This document shows positions 7,609 to 16,337 of a stretch of 64,000 nt of DNA, piece by piece (the first letter of the stretch is position 1; every line of letters begins with the position of its first letter). The notes beneath the pieces were generated by a model. It searched no databases and was not told where the DNA came from. It worked only from the letters and a program-made list of their open reading frames with translations. Position numbers and translations under genes: made by a program. Location: assembly GCF_014681765.1 (NCBI RefSeq), contig NZ_CP061498.1, positions 62,001 to 126,000 of the forward strand, read 5' to 3'. The DNA is from Roseicitreum antarcticum (GTDB lineage Bacteria > Pseudomonadota > Alphaproteobacteria > Rhodobacterales > Rhodobacteraceae).

Positions 7609-8985
7609 TTACGGTTTGGAAGGGTCGAGCATGGGCGGGCGGGTGGACCATGCGGCGGCGTGTTCGTAAATACACGCGACGTTGAGCACCCGTGCATCGG
7701 ACCGTGCCGCACCAACAACTTGCATGCCCATGGGCATACCTGAAGACGACAGGCCGATGGGCAGGGCGACCGCAGGCGAGCCTGCCAGGTTGAAGGGCGT
7801 GCGGGCCTGCTGATCGTAGGTGCGATCAATTTCCGCAGGGTCGTCGATGCGGCAGGGCAGCGTCAGGCTGGAGACGCAAACGGCGGCGTCCACGGTGGAA
7901 AGCGCGGCCTCCATCTGCTCGGTAAGCGCCCGGCGCATGCGCTGCGCGTTGATGTAACTGGCCGCGTCGATCGAGCGGCCTGCCAACAACCGTGTCCGGC
8001 CTCGCTGGCTGTAGTCCTCGGCGCGAGCCTGAAGCCATGACTGGTGCAGCGCGTGGCTTTCGGCCTGCAGGATCAGGCGACCGCAGCCGGCATAGGCGGC
8101 CAGCAGGGGCACGGAAAGTGGGATCAGTTCGGCGCCCAGATCGCGCAGCAGGTCCAGTGCGGCAAAAAACGCAGCGCTGATTTCCGCCGTTGCCCCTGTG
8201 GAAAATTCCTCGAATACGCCGATGCGGTGGCCGGTCAAATCGCCCGTGCCCTGTACCGTGTCAAGATCGAACGCCACACCGGGATCGCGCAGGCTGTCGA
8301 AGATGATCGCGGCATCTCGGGTGCTGCGGGTCAGCGTCCCGAGATGGTCCAGCGACCATGACAGGGGAAAGACGCCCTTGGTGCCAATGGCCGCCGTGGT
8401 TGGTTTGAATCCGACAATGCCGCAGGCGGTTGCCGGGTGGCGCACCGATCCGGCAGTATCGGTTCCCAGCGCAGCCGGGGCCATCCGCGCGGCCACCGCG
8501 ACAGCCGATCCAGAGGACGAGCCTCCGGGATGATGGTCGCGGTTCCATGGGTTGCGGGCAGGGGGCCAAGGCAGGTCGAACGATGGCCCTCCGGTTGCGA
8601 ATTCATGCAGCGCAGTCTTGCCCATGATCACCGCGCCAGCGGCGCGCAGGCGGGCAACTACCTGTGCATCCTGCACCGCGTTGGTGGTCGGCGCTACGCT
8701 GGAATGGCAGGTCGTGGGCGTACCTTGAATATCGATGATGTCCTTGATGGCAAAGGGGATGCCATGCAGCGGACCCAGCGTCCGCCCGGCTCGGTGCTCT
8801 GCATCGGCTTTATCGGCCTGTTGCAGGGCGCTTTCCGCAAGCACATTTAGGAAGGCATTCAATCCCCGGTCGTGCCGTTCGATCGCCGCCAGATGAGCCT
8901 CAAGATAGGCGCGGGCCCTGAGTTGCCCCCTCTTTAATTGGCGTGTCGCTTCGGCCAGCGAAAGATTGGTCAGATCGTCGCTCAT
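7609..8985 (-). CDS. Amidase (amidase signature family, AtzE/GatA-like)
   Basis: A 458-residue cytosolic amidase. The Ser-cisSer-Lys triad is visible: Lys in GIPFAIKDIIDI, cis-Ser in HHPGGSSSGSAVAVAA and the nucleophile Ser in LGTDTAGSVRHPA. Family members hydrolyse linear amides, carboxybiuret or aminoacyl amides. The start ATG at 8985 overlaps the TGA of a 51-residue ORF (ATGA), an arrangement typical of amidases with a small GatC/AtzG-type partner. The deacetylase follows 13 bases downstream. The substrate is unknown; context points to an amide released by the island's other enzymes. Confidence 0.88.
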   Translation of the reverse strand: MSDDLTNLSLAEATRQLKRGQLRARAYLEAHLAAIERHDRGLNAFLNVLAESALQQADKADAEHRAGRTLGPLHGIPFAIKDIIDIQGTPTTCHSSVAPTTNAVQDAQVVARLRAAGAVIMGKTALHEFATGGPSFDLPWPPARNPWNRDHHPGGSSSGSAVAVAARMAPAALGTDTAGSVRHPATACGIVGFKPTTAAIGTKGVFPLSWSLDHLGTLTRSTRDAAIIFDSLRDPGVAFDLDTVQGTGDLTGHRIGVFEEFSTGATAEISAAFFAALDLLRDLGAELIPLSVPLLAAYAGCGRLILQAESHALHQSWLQARAEDYSQRGRTRLLAGRSIDAASYINAQRMRRALTEQMEAALSTVDAAVCVSSLTLPCRIDDPAEIDRTYDQQARTPFNLAGSPAVALPIGLSSSGMPMGMQVVGAARSDARVLNVACIYEHAAAWSTRPPMLDPSKP

Positions 8986-9137
8986 GCGTCTGGTGGTGTC
9001 GAACAGAAAGCCGGGCACAAATCGGCTGGCAGATCCACCAGCCAGCGCGTAGCGAAGGCAGCTTGCGCGGCGGCGCTGCGGTCGAGAAAAGCACAATCTT
9101 CGGCTGACAGGGGGGGACGTAGCGACAACTTTGCCAT
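8982..9137 (-). CDS. Small overlapping ORF, candidate AtzG/DUF4089-like amidase partner
   Basis: A 51-residue ORF exactly fills the gap between the TRAP permease and the amidase: its ATG shares one base with the permease stop (TGATG) and its TGA overlaps the amidase ATG (ATGA). The sequence begins MAKLSLRPPLSAEDCAFLDR, followed by AAAQAAFATRWLVDLPADL and then CPAF. A helix followed by a short Leu-Pro-Ala-Asp-Leu-x-Pro tail resembles the AtzG/DUF4089 small subunits that dock onto AtzE-type amidases. The overlaps at both ends argue strongly that it is translated; the family assignment is inference. It has three cysteines. Confidence 0.6.
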   Translation of the reverse strand: MAKLSLRPPLSAEDCAFLDRSAAAQAAFATRWLVDLPADLCPAFCSTPPDA

Positions 9138-11086
9138 CAGCGCTGCTCCTTGATTGCACGGTTGCTAGAGGTGTCCACGCGCGCGCTTGCTGCGGCCCCC
9201 ATGCGATGAGCAAGTATGAGAATTACAATCACCCCGACGCCCGCCAGATCGGTTAGCCAACCCGGCGCGATCAGCGCCAAGGCGGCGACCGCGAACAGCC
9301 CGCGGATCGCCCAGTGCACAGGGCGATCTAGCACGAAGCCGATCACCGCAACTGCCAAGGCCCAAACACCGACTATCGCGGTCATCACGGCGATCACTAT
9401 GTTCACGACGCTACCGTGCAGGATCAATTCGGGCGAATAGACGATCATGAAAGGGATGATAAACCCTGCCAGAGCAAGCTGGAACGCTTTAACCCCGACT
9501 GCAAAGGGATTCGCGCCTGCTATTGATCCAGCGGGAATGGCCACCAGTGCGACTGGCGGCGTGATGCCGCTTAGGCAGGCAAAGTAGAAGATGAAAAGGT
9601 GCGCGGGCAGCAGCTCCACGCCAAGATTGTTCAGCGCCGGTGCAAGCACTGAGGCCGAGACGATGTACGCCGCCGTGGTCGGCAGGCCCATGCTGAGGAT
9701 GATCGTCACGATCATCGTAAGCACCAGCGCCAGGATCATCGACCCGCCCGAGATATCGGCCACCCACGCTGACAACCGCAGTCCGGTCCCCGTCAGCGAC
9801 AGCAGACCCATGATCAACCCCGCTGCTGCGCAACTGATGATCACTTCCAGCGAACCTTTAGTGCCCTGGATCGCAGTATCGGCCAACCGCTTGGGGGATA
9901 GGCGCGACTCCACCCGTATCCATGACACAATCAGCAATGCCCCCATCGAGAACAGTGCGGCGCGTATGGGCGATACGGTTTCGACCGCTAGCATCCAGAC
10001 AAGCACGAAGATCGGGATCAGCAAATGGCCCCAGGCCTTGAGCACGACGCGCGCCTTGGGCAATTGGTTCCCCGGCATGCCGCTCAGACCGAGGCGCGCG
10101 GCCTCGAGATCGACGATCAGATAGACGCTGAGGAAGTATAGCAGTGCCGGGATCATCGCCGCGATGACGATGTCGCCATAGGGGACCCGAACAAATTCCG
10201 CCATCAGGAAGGCACCCGCACCCATGATCGGTGGCATTATCTGCCCTCCGGTCGAGGCAACAGCCTCGACGGCGGCGGCAAAGGTCGGGCGGAAACCGGT
10301 GCGTTTCATCAGTGGAATGGTCAGCGCGCCGGTCGTCACGACATTTCCGATGCCAGTGCCCGAAACCGTGCCCATCAGGGCACTGGCGAAGATGCTGACC
10401 TTGCCCGGCCCACCGCGCGCCCGACCAGCGACGCTGTAGGCGAGGTCCATGTAGAAATCTCCGGCGCGGGAATGCTGCAGCATCGCTCCGAACAGGACGA
10501 AGAGGTAGATGTAGGTCGATGAGACGCCCAGCGGAATGCCGTAGAGGCCATCCATGCTGAACAAGAAACTGACCGTGCGCTCCCAGCTGAACGAGCGGTT
10601 AACCAGGATACCGGGCGCGTGGCTGCCGAACAGGGCATAGACCAGCATCACCAAAACGATGATCACCAGTGCCCAGCCGACAGCGCGGCGGGTCAGTTCC
10701 AGGACGATGCCCATCACTATGACGCCAAAGACCAGATCCCAATCCGTCGGCCTGACGCCATAGCGGAAGATCATCTGCGGGCCTTCGACGATCACATAGG
10801 CAGTCGCAGCCAGGCCGCCGGCGATCAGCAGTAGATCAGACCAATGGACGCGATGATTTGCCGTGCTCCAACCAGCATAGAACAGCGGGATCAGGACCAA
10901 GCCAATTACAAGATGCGCGGCGCGCAGGTTCAGGACACCCGGCGAATGCATACCCAGCCAGTAGATATGACTCACGGCTGCAAGGATGCAGAATCCCATG
11001 ATGGCGTGGGCTTGCCACCCCGCAAAAGAGCGCCCTGCGGTCGAAATCGACGAGGTGTCGTCTGTTTCCCGTCCTGCATCGGTCAT
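9137..11086 (-). CDS. Fused TRAP transporter permease (4TM/12TM, DctQM type)
   Basis: A 649-residue integral membrane protein with roughly 16-18 hydrophobic segments. The N-terminal 170 residues correspond to the small DctQ-like domain; the large DctM domain follows with GTVSGTGIGNVVTTGALTIPLM and MGLPTTAAYIVSASVLAPAL, typical of fused permeases that work with TAXI binding proteins. The start is taken at the ATG at 11086 (MTDAGRETDD); a TTG at 11137 would add 17 residues. It stands downstream of its TAXI partner and is coupled to the small ORF and amidase, so substrate import and amide hydrolysis are made together. Confidence 0.9.
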   Translation of the reverse strand: MTDAGRETDDTSSISTAGRSFAGWQAHAIMGFCILAAVSHIYWLGMHSPGVLNLRAAHLVIGLVLIPLFYAGWSTANHRVHWSDLLLIAGGLAATAYVIVEGPQMIFRYGVRPTDWDLVFGVIVMGIVLELTRRAVGWALVIIVLVMLVYALFGSHAPGILVNRSFSWERTVSFLFSMDGLYGIPLGVSSTYIYLFVLFGAMLQHSRAGDFYMDLAYSVAGRARGGPGKVSIFASALMGTVSGTGIGNVVTTGALTIPLMKRTGFRPTFAAAVEAVASTGGQIMPPIMGAGAFLMAEFVRVPYGDIVIAAMIPALLYFLSVYLIVDLEAARLGLSGMPGNQLPKARVVLKAWGHLLIPIFVLVWMLAVETVSPIRAALFSMGALLIVSWIRVESRLSPKRLADTAIQGTKGSLEVIISCAAAGLIMGLLSLTGTGLRLSAWVADISGGSMILALVLTMIVTIILSMGLPTTAAYIVSASVLAPALNNLGVELLPAHLFIFYFACLSGITPPVALVAIPAGSIAGANPFAVGVKAFQLALAGFIIPFMIVYSPELILHGSVVNIVIAVMTAIVGVWALAVAVIGFVLDRPVHWAIRGLFAVAALALIAPGWLTDLAGVGVIVILILAHRMGAAASARVDTSSNRAIKEQR

Positions 11087-11170
11087 GGATGAATACTCGC
11101 TGGTAGATGGGCCAGGGGAGACGTGGCAGCCAGCCAACAGTCACATGGCCGCCACGAATGTCGTTACATG

Positions 11171-12148
11171 TTACTGCGGAGGCGGTGGCGCTATGCGCAT
11201 CTGGACACCACGGCTTTCGTAATATGCGACAGCCGCCGGATGGATCGGCGTCGGAATCCCGCGCACGTTTTCCAGCCGGGTCTCGGCGAAGTTCGGATGT
11301 CCCTGCGCCAAACGGTCGGTATTGGCGTAGACCGCATCCAAGATGGCAACGACGAAATCGTCGGGCAGGTCACTGCTGCCGATCATGAAATTCATCTGAC
11401 CGACGGTTTGCAGGTCTGTCGACAGGCCCTGATAGGTATCTGCCGCCAGGGACACGGGCGCGTAATAGGGGAACGCATCTAGGAAGCCTGAGATCTGGTC
11501 GTCGGACATCTGCAAGAAGCGCAGCTCGCGGTTCACCTCAAGTTCTTGCATAAAACCTGCTGGATGACCGGCGATGTACAGAATTGCGTCGGCCAGTCCG
11601 TCACGAAGCAGGCCGCCGGTGTCTTCCCAGCTTGCGTTGACAAAGCGGGCGGGCTCAATGCCCAGATACCCGGTCAACTCGCGGGAGATGACGTCGCTGC
11701 CTCCACCCGGAACGCCAACTGCGAGATCCTTGCCGGCAAGATCTTCGACCGTTTCGATTCCGGAATCGGCCAGCGTAATAATGGTCATGTAGGTTGGGAA
11801 AGCCGGATGTAGGCCGACAAAGTTGCGGTACTGCTCTTCGGCCCATCCCAGGCCGTTGTATCCCAAATAGGCCTGGCTGCTGGCGGTGATGCCGAAATCG
11901 GTCTCACCGGTGCTGACCAAGATGATGTTCTGTGACGAGCCTCCAGGCTCTTGCGAGATCGTCAGGCCGGGGATTGCCCGAGTGACCACGTCGATCCATG
12001 CCGCGACATAGGTGACATAAAGGCTTCCGCCTACCTGGCTGGACGCTGACATCACAGGTGACGGTGGGGTAACTGTTTCCTGCGCCAGTGCGCCGCTGGC
12101 ACTGAATGCCATCAGCAGTGCGCAGCCTGCGGATTTGAGTACGTTCAT
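11171..12148 (-). CDS. TAXI family TRAP transporter substrate-binding protein
   Basis: A 325-residue periplasmic protein with a signal peptide (cleavage after SGALAQ near residue 23). The TAXI pattern is visible: SSQVGGSLYVTYVAAWIDVV, SQEPGGSSQNIILVSTGETDFGI, LAVGVPGGGSDV and an Ala-rich segment in DGLADAILYIAGHPAGFMQEL. TAXI proteins deliver organic solutes to fused TRAP permeases driven by ion gradients. A strong AGGAGG site precedes the ATG. It lies 85 bases before the permease. The ligand cannot be read from sequence. Confidence 0.93.
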   Translation of the reverse strand: MNVLKSAGCALLMAFSASGALAQETVTPPSPVMSASSQVGGSLYVTYVAAWIDVVTRAIPGLTISQEPGGSSQNIILVSTGETDFGITASSQAYLGYNGLGWAEEQYRNFVGLHPAFPTYMTIITLADSGIETVEDLAGKDLAVGVPGGGSDVISRELTGYLGIEPARFVNASWEDTGGLLRDGLADAILYIAGHPAGFMQELEVNRELRFLQMSDDQISGFLDAFPYYAPVSLAADTYQGLSTDLQTVGQMNFMIGSSDLPDDFVVAILDAVYANTDRLAQGHPNFAETRLENVRGIPTPIHPAAVAYYESRGVQMRIAPPPPQ

Positions 12149-12319
12149 CGGTGTCTCCTCCTGTTTTTTTCAGGATGACCCGGCGGGACTCCTGACTTTC
12201 GTGTTACGTTGGTAGCAACGCTATTGTTGTCGGCGAATGACTAAAATGTGAATTTGGATTTTCCATTTTGGAAATAATCCCCGTCGCGATCCTCAGAGAC
12301 TCCTCTGTAAGGCCGCGCC

Positions 12320-12868
12320 TCACCACGGCAGTGCTGCATCGGCGGGCACACCTACCTCGAACGTATTGAGCGTCATGGCGATTGCCGAATAATAACCGAC
12401 CAGTGCCACAAGATCGACGGTGCCGACCTCGCTGAGCAGAGAGACGGCCTCGGCATAGGTGCTGTCCTCGACCCTGTGGAGATCCAGCAATTCGCGCACG
12501 AACCGATGGACGGCCGTATCCAGAGCCGTTTCAAAGTTCGGTGTCTCGCGTTGGCCGACGGCGGCAATGACGGCGTCAGACAACCCTTGTTTGCGCGCGA
12601 GGGGGGCGTGAGCGTACCATTCGTAGTCTGCCCGCCAGAGTGCTGCGATCACTAGGATCGCCAGCTCGCGCTGCCGCTCGGGCACGCTGCACTCATAGCG
12701 GACAAAAGCGCCCAACCTGTCCATCGGGGCCGCAGCGCCGGGGCTGTGCAACAGCACGGCATGAGGCCCCCGCACTCCGCCACGCGCGCCCCCAGCAATG
12801 CTGGAATAGACTGCCCGTTGCGCTGCGCTCAGACCCTCCGCGGTGGTAATCAATCGGATACGTGCCAA
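12320..12868 (-). CDS. Carboxymuconolactone decarboxylase family protein
   Basis: A 182-residue all-helical protein with the gamma-CMD/AhpD fold: RYECSVPERQRELAILVIAALW, then ADYEWYAHAPLARKQGLSDAVIAAV. The Glu-Trp-x-x-His pattern is that of the decarboxylase/isomerase-type members; the CxxC of AhpD peroxidases is absent, so a redox role is unlikely. It is read in the same direction as, and 32 bases after, the alpha/beta hydrolase. The pairing of a CMD protein with an enol-lactonase-like hydrolase recalls protocatechuate pathways, but no other ring-cleavage genes of that route are here. Confidence 0.85.
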   Translation of the reverse strand: MARIRLITTAEGLSAAQRAVYSSIAGGARGGVRGPHAVLLHSPGAAAPMDRLGAFVRYECSVPERQRELAILVIAALWRADYEWYAHAPLARKQGLSDAVIAAVGQRETPNFETALDTAVHRFVRELLDLHRVEDSTYAEAVSLLSEVGTVDLVALVGYYSAIAMTLNTFEVGVPADAALPW

Positions 12869-12900
12869 TGGTTTCCTCCCTCTTTAGCGCCGACTTGCCG

Positions 12901-13668
12901 TCAGTGTTTATCAGACAAAAAGTCCGAAATTGCGGTGCCTGCCTCAACAGGTTGTTCGACCACCGAAATGTGCCCAGCTCCTGCGATTTTGAGAAAGCGC
13001 GCGCCGGGTGTCAGACGTTGCATCGCGCGCATTTCCTCGGGGGGGGCGCCGAGATCCTGGTCGCCGACCAGATACAAAACCGGCACCGATATCGCCCCCA
13101 ACCGCCGTTTGTAGTCGAGGTCCTTCAATGCCCGCGCGCAACCGACATAGCCCTCAAGCGGCGTCGCCTCGACCATCATGCGCATTCGCGCGACGGCCAG
13201 CGCATCGCTTTTGAACCCGTCGGTGAACCAGCGATCCACCGTGGCGCCCGCAATGGCAGCCATGCCACCTGCCATCACCGCTGCGATCCGCGTATCCCAG
13301 GCGTTGCGATAGGTTGGCGGTGCGTCGGCGCGCGCGTCGCAGACCACCAAACGAAGGAGTCTGTCGGCATGGTCGATGCCCAGCCCCATCCCGACCATCC
13401 CTCCCATCGACAGGCCGACAAAATGGGCGCGTTCGATGGCGAGATGATCGAGCAGGTCGGTCACATCTGCGACCAGGTCTTGCAAGGAATAGTCGTTCCC
13501 CGTCGCCGACGATGCTCCGTGCCCCCGTGCATCGTACCGGATCACCCGAAATTGCTGTTCCAGGGGCGCCAGGATGGCGTCCCACATCGACAGATTAGTG
13601 GCGAGACTGTGGGAAAGCACGACGGGCGGACCATCCTGCAGACCGCTGATGAGATGATGCGGGATCAT
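12901..13668 (-). CDS. Alpha/beta hydrolase (PcaD/RutD-like)
   Basis: A 255-residue alpha/beta hydrolase. The oxyanion region is PVVLSHSLATNLSMWD, the nucleophile elbow GLSMGGMVGMG puts the catalytic Ser near residue 99, the acid lies near YLVGDQD, and the His is in GAGHISVVEQP. The fold and length match 3-oxoadipate enol-lactonases and RutD-type hydrolases. It sits 24 bases after the flavin reductase, the order seen when a ring-opened oxidation product is hydrolysed. The reaction is inferred from class, not established. Confidence 0.88.
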   Translation of the reverse strand: MIPHHLISGLQDGPPVVLSHSLATNLSMWDAILAPLEQQFRVIRYDARGHGASSATGNDYSLQDLVADVTDLLDHLAIERAHFVGLSMGGMVGMGLGIDHADRLLRLVVCDARADAPPTYRNAWDTRIAAVMAGGMAAIAGATVDRWFTDGFKSDALAVARMRMMVEATPLEGYVGCARALKDLDYKRRLGAISVPVLYLVGDQDLGAPPEEMRAMQRLTPGARFLKIAGAGHISVVEQPVEAGTAISDFLSDKH

Positions 13669-13692
13669 GCAAGGGTCTCCATTGTTGATCGT

Positions 13693-14199
13693 TCAGGCAA
13701 CGCCATTCAGCAGCCGCCCTTCATGGAAAATCATCGGGTCACCGTGGTGGCCTGCGCAATCGATGACTTCGCCGACGATGATCTCATGATCGCCACCAGG
13801 ATGCACCGCGTGCAATCGGCAGGAGATGTGCGCGATACAGCCTTGCAGTAGCGGCAGGCCATCCGCCGAGAACTGCAACTCCATACCGTCGAACCGCTTG
13901 GCGTCCTTGCCAACAAAGCGTTGGCACAGTTCTTGCTGACCGGCTTCCAGCACGTTGACAATAAAGCGTCTGCTGTTGCGGATCGCATGACCAGTGGCGC
14001 TTCCCAGCTTCGGGCAAATCAGCAGCAGGCAGGGGGTCAGAGACAGCGAGGTCAATGAGTTTACGGTCATGCCGTAGAGAATTCCGCTATCGGCGGTGGT
14101 TATGACAGCAACTCCCGTGGCGAACTTACTCATCGAGCGGCGGAACTCTTCCGGACTGACGCCCGTTTCAGACTTCGTTTTGTTCAGCTGGTTCAGCAT
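13693..14199 (-). CDS. Flavin reductase (HpaC/RutF family)
   Basis: A 168-residue protein of the flavin reductase-like domain: EEFRRSMSKFATGVAVITT, GMTVNSLTSLSLTPCLLLICP, SRRFIVNVLEAGQQELCQRF and a C-terminal HPGGDHEIIVGEV (GDH motif). These enzymes reduce free FMN/FAD with NAD(P)H and feed two-component monooxygenases; the probable partner is the luciferase-like monooxygenase at 15216-16337. The ATG at 14199 has GGAGG five bases upstream; a GTG six bases earlier is too close to the site. It is the first gene of the minus-strand operon, divergent from the LysR gene. Confidence 0.9.
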   Translation of the reverse strand: MLNQLNKTKSETGVSPEEFRRSMSKFATGVAVITTADSGILYGMTVNSLTSLSLTPCLLLICPKLGSATGHAIRNSRRFIVNVLEAGQQELCQRFVGKDAKRFDGMELQFSADGLPLLQGCIAHISCRLHAVHPGGDHEIIVGEVIDCAGHHGDPMIFHEGRLLNGVA

Positions 14200-14319
14200 G
14201 CGCACCTCCGATGGACGTGGGTCTCTGGCTTGCGGTTGAATCTAGCCAGCTTTCATTCTTGCTTCGATGGCCTAAATGGGAAATTGATTACTTACGATTT
14301 ATCCGAAGTCAGGATTCGA

Positions 14320-15195
14320 ATGAACAAGTTCATGGCCATCAAGATCTTTGTGCGCGTGGCTGAAGAAGGCGGATTCACTGCCGCCGCCGCAAAGCTGGGG
14401 ATCTCGGTATCGGCCGTCACCAAGGCTGTCTCGCGGCTGGAAGATGACTTGGGCGCGCAACTGTTCACACGGACAACGCGGCAAATCCGCATTACCGATT
14501 ACGCGCAGGAATTCTATGAACGCTGTGTTGGGATCCTGGCTGATCTAGAGGATGCTGAATCCGAGTTGTTGCAGGGAACGGGGGCAGCGCGCGGGCGGGT
14601 TCGCCTCGTTTTGCCGTTTTCGTTCGGCCGCGTTACCGTGTTGCCTGAATTGCCTCGCTTCTACGAGCGTCATCCGCAGATCACGCTTGAAATCGACTTC
14701 AGTGACGACGGCGTGGACATGATCGCCAAGGGATATGATGTGGCAGTGCGGACGGGCACGATCACGGATTCCCGGCTCAACATGCGGGTCTTGAAGCGCA
14801 GTGAGCAAGTTACCGTCGCTTCTTCCGAGTATCTGAGGCTTCACGGGACGCCACAGGTGCCTGATGACTTGCGAGATCACGATTGTATCGTGGGTCGGTT
14901 TGGCCGTGAATGGACGTTTCTGGACGACGAGAGACGACCGCGCGTCACTCAAGTCTCTGGCCGTGTGATCATCAACAGCGGCGATGCGCTGCGCGAGGCA
15001 GCGGTCGCGGGGTTGGGGCTGGCGCAGGGCACTTGGTGGCTGTTTCGCAAGGATCTGGAGGCCGGACGCGTAGTCCCAGTGCTGCAGGCATATGCAGCAC
15101 CGGGTATGCCGATTTCGATCCTCTATTCTGCCAACCGGCATACGCCGCGCAAGGTCCGGGCCTTCATCGACTTCCTGATTGAAATCAGCAAGTAA
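14320..15195 (+). CDS. LysR-type regulator of the catabolic island
   Basis: A 291-residue LysR protein. The N-terminal winged helix reads FMAIKIFVRVAEEGGFTAAAAKLGISVSAVTKAVSRLEDDLGAQLFTRTTR, followed by the periplasmic-binding-protein-like effector domain (RGRVRLVLPFSFGRVTVLPEL). It is divergent from the flavin reductase (120-base gap) and convergent with the monooxygenase, the expected position for a regulator of both transcription units. The effector is probably the pathway substrate or intermediate. Confidence 0.92.
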   Translation: MNKFMAIKIFVRVAEEGGFTAAAAKLGISVSAVTKAVSRLEDDLGAQLFTRTTRQIRITDYAQEFYERCVGILADLEDAESELLQGTGAARGRVRLVLPFSFGRVTVLPELPRFYERHPQITLEIDFSDDGVDMIAKGYDVAVRTGTITDSRLNMRVLKRSEQVTVASSEYLRLHGTPQVPDDLRDHDCIVGRFGREWTFLDDERRPRVTQVSGRVIINSGDALREAAVAGLGLAQGTWWLFRKDLEAGRVVPVLQAYAAPGMPISILYSANRHTPRKVRAFIDFLIEISK

Positions 15196-15215
15196 CCAGA
15201 CTGTTTGCGGCCGAT

Positions 15216-16337
15216 TCAGCCCGCGTTGCGCAAGCTCCGCCCCGGGGCGAGTGCCGCATTGACGCGCGGCATGACCTCGTGCGCCATCAGTTCCATAGAG
15301 CGCTTCGACAGTACCGGATCGGTCCAGTCCATTCCAGCGTAGACGATTTCGCCGAAATCCCCGATCTCTTCATGCAGGGCAAGGATCTGGTCGACAACGG
15401 AATTGACGGTCCCGCAGATCATCAGGTTGTCCATGATGTAATCATAGGTCACCTCTTCGTCTGGCTGATCCTTGTCATTTTTCAATACGAACAGCCGCTT
15501 GCTGCGGCGCAGTTTCTTGCTGATCTGCTCGTAGTAGAAGCGATACGGGCTGCGCGCGTCGTCACGGCCATAGGCGCGGGCGGTGGCTTCGTCATCGGCG
15601 ACGAAGATGGTCCGGGCCACACGCCAATCGGCTGGATCCGCAACCTGTCCGACATCTTTCTTGCCCTGGACGTAGTTGGGCCAATGCGTCTTGACCCATT
15701 TCGACAGAAGAAAGTTCGCCGACAGCGGATGAAAATCGCGCTTACCCATCTGAATCACGCCCTTAGAGAACGGTGCCAGCACTGTTCCGACGATCTCGGG
15801 CCGGGGGGCCTGCAAAGGTTTTGGCAGCCTGCCCACGCCGATACCAAGGTCATAGGTCCGGCGCGTTGACACCTTGAAGCGGTTGTTGGGCAGATCGATG
15901 TCATAGGGCGGCTCGCCCTCCCAGATTCTCAGGATCACATCGATGGATTCTTGGAAAAGCTGGTTGCGGTCTTCATCTAGGATCCCCAGCGCCTCGGCAT
16001 CCGTGCTGAGCGCGCCGGCACTGACGCCCAGGATCATCCGCCCGCCTGACATATGGTCCAGCATCGCGGCATTGGCGGCCACCAGAACGGGGTGCAATTG
16101 CGACAGATTCGACGTGCCGGTGGCCAGCTTAATTGTCTTGGTCTCACCGACCAGCGAACTGAGGAATATCATGCTGTTGGTGATGTTCTCATGAACGTCA
16201 GTCAGATGCTCACCAATGAAGGCGTCATGAAAACCCAACTTATCGGCCAAGATAACAGTTTCGCGGTCCTCACGCAGAGTCTCTTCCCAAATCCTGTGCG
16301 CAGGGTGCATCGGCATCGTGAAGTATCCGAGCTTCAT
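15216..16337 (-). CDS. Luciferase-like (LLM class) flavin-dependent monooxygenase
   Basis: A 373-residue TIM-barrel bacterial luciferase family protein: MKLGYFTMPMHPAHR, FHDAFIGEHLTD, TKTIKLATGTSNLSQLHPV and LDHMSGGRMILGVSAGA are standard LLM segments. Such enzymes use reduced FMN from a separate reductase, here most likely the one at 13693-14199, to oxygenate or cleave aldehydes, sulfonates, terpenes or heterocycles (RutA belongs to the same class but is not closely similar). It is read toward the LysR gene; its promoter lies in the IS-scarred region upstream of 16337. Confidence 0.9.
   Translation of the reverse strand: MKLGYFTMPMHPAHRIWEETLREDRETVILADKLGFHDAFIGEHLTDVHENITNSMIFLSSLVGETKTIKLATGTSNLSQLHPVLVAANAAMLDHMSGGRMILGVSAGALSTDAEALGILDEDRNQLFQESIDVILRIWEGEPPYDIDLPNNRFKVSTRRTYDLGIGVGRLPKPLQAPRPEIVGTVLAPFSKGVIQMGKRDFHPLSANFLLSKWVKTHWPNYVQGKKDVGQVADPADWRVARTIFVADDEATARAYGRDDARSPYRFYYEQISKKLRRSKRLFVLKNDKDQPDEEVTYDYIMDNLMICGTVNSVVDQILALHEEIGDFGEIVYAGMDWTDPVLSKRSMELMAHEVMPRVNAALAPGRSLRNAG

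Noticed and set aside
12862-13851. 329-codon plus-strand frame opposite the alpha/beta hydrolase and flavin reductase
   Set aside because: The opposite strand encodes two genes with intact catalytic motifs; this frame spans both and resembles nothing.
15216-16337. Assigning the luciferase-like gene as rutA
   Set aside because: Same superfamily, but the N-terminal and GGR segments differ from RutA as remembered, and rutB, rutC and rutG are absent.
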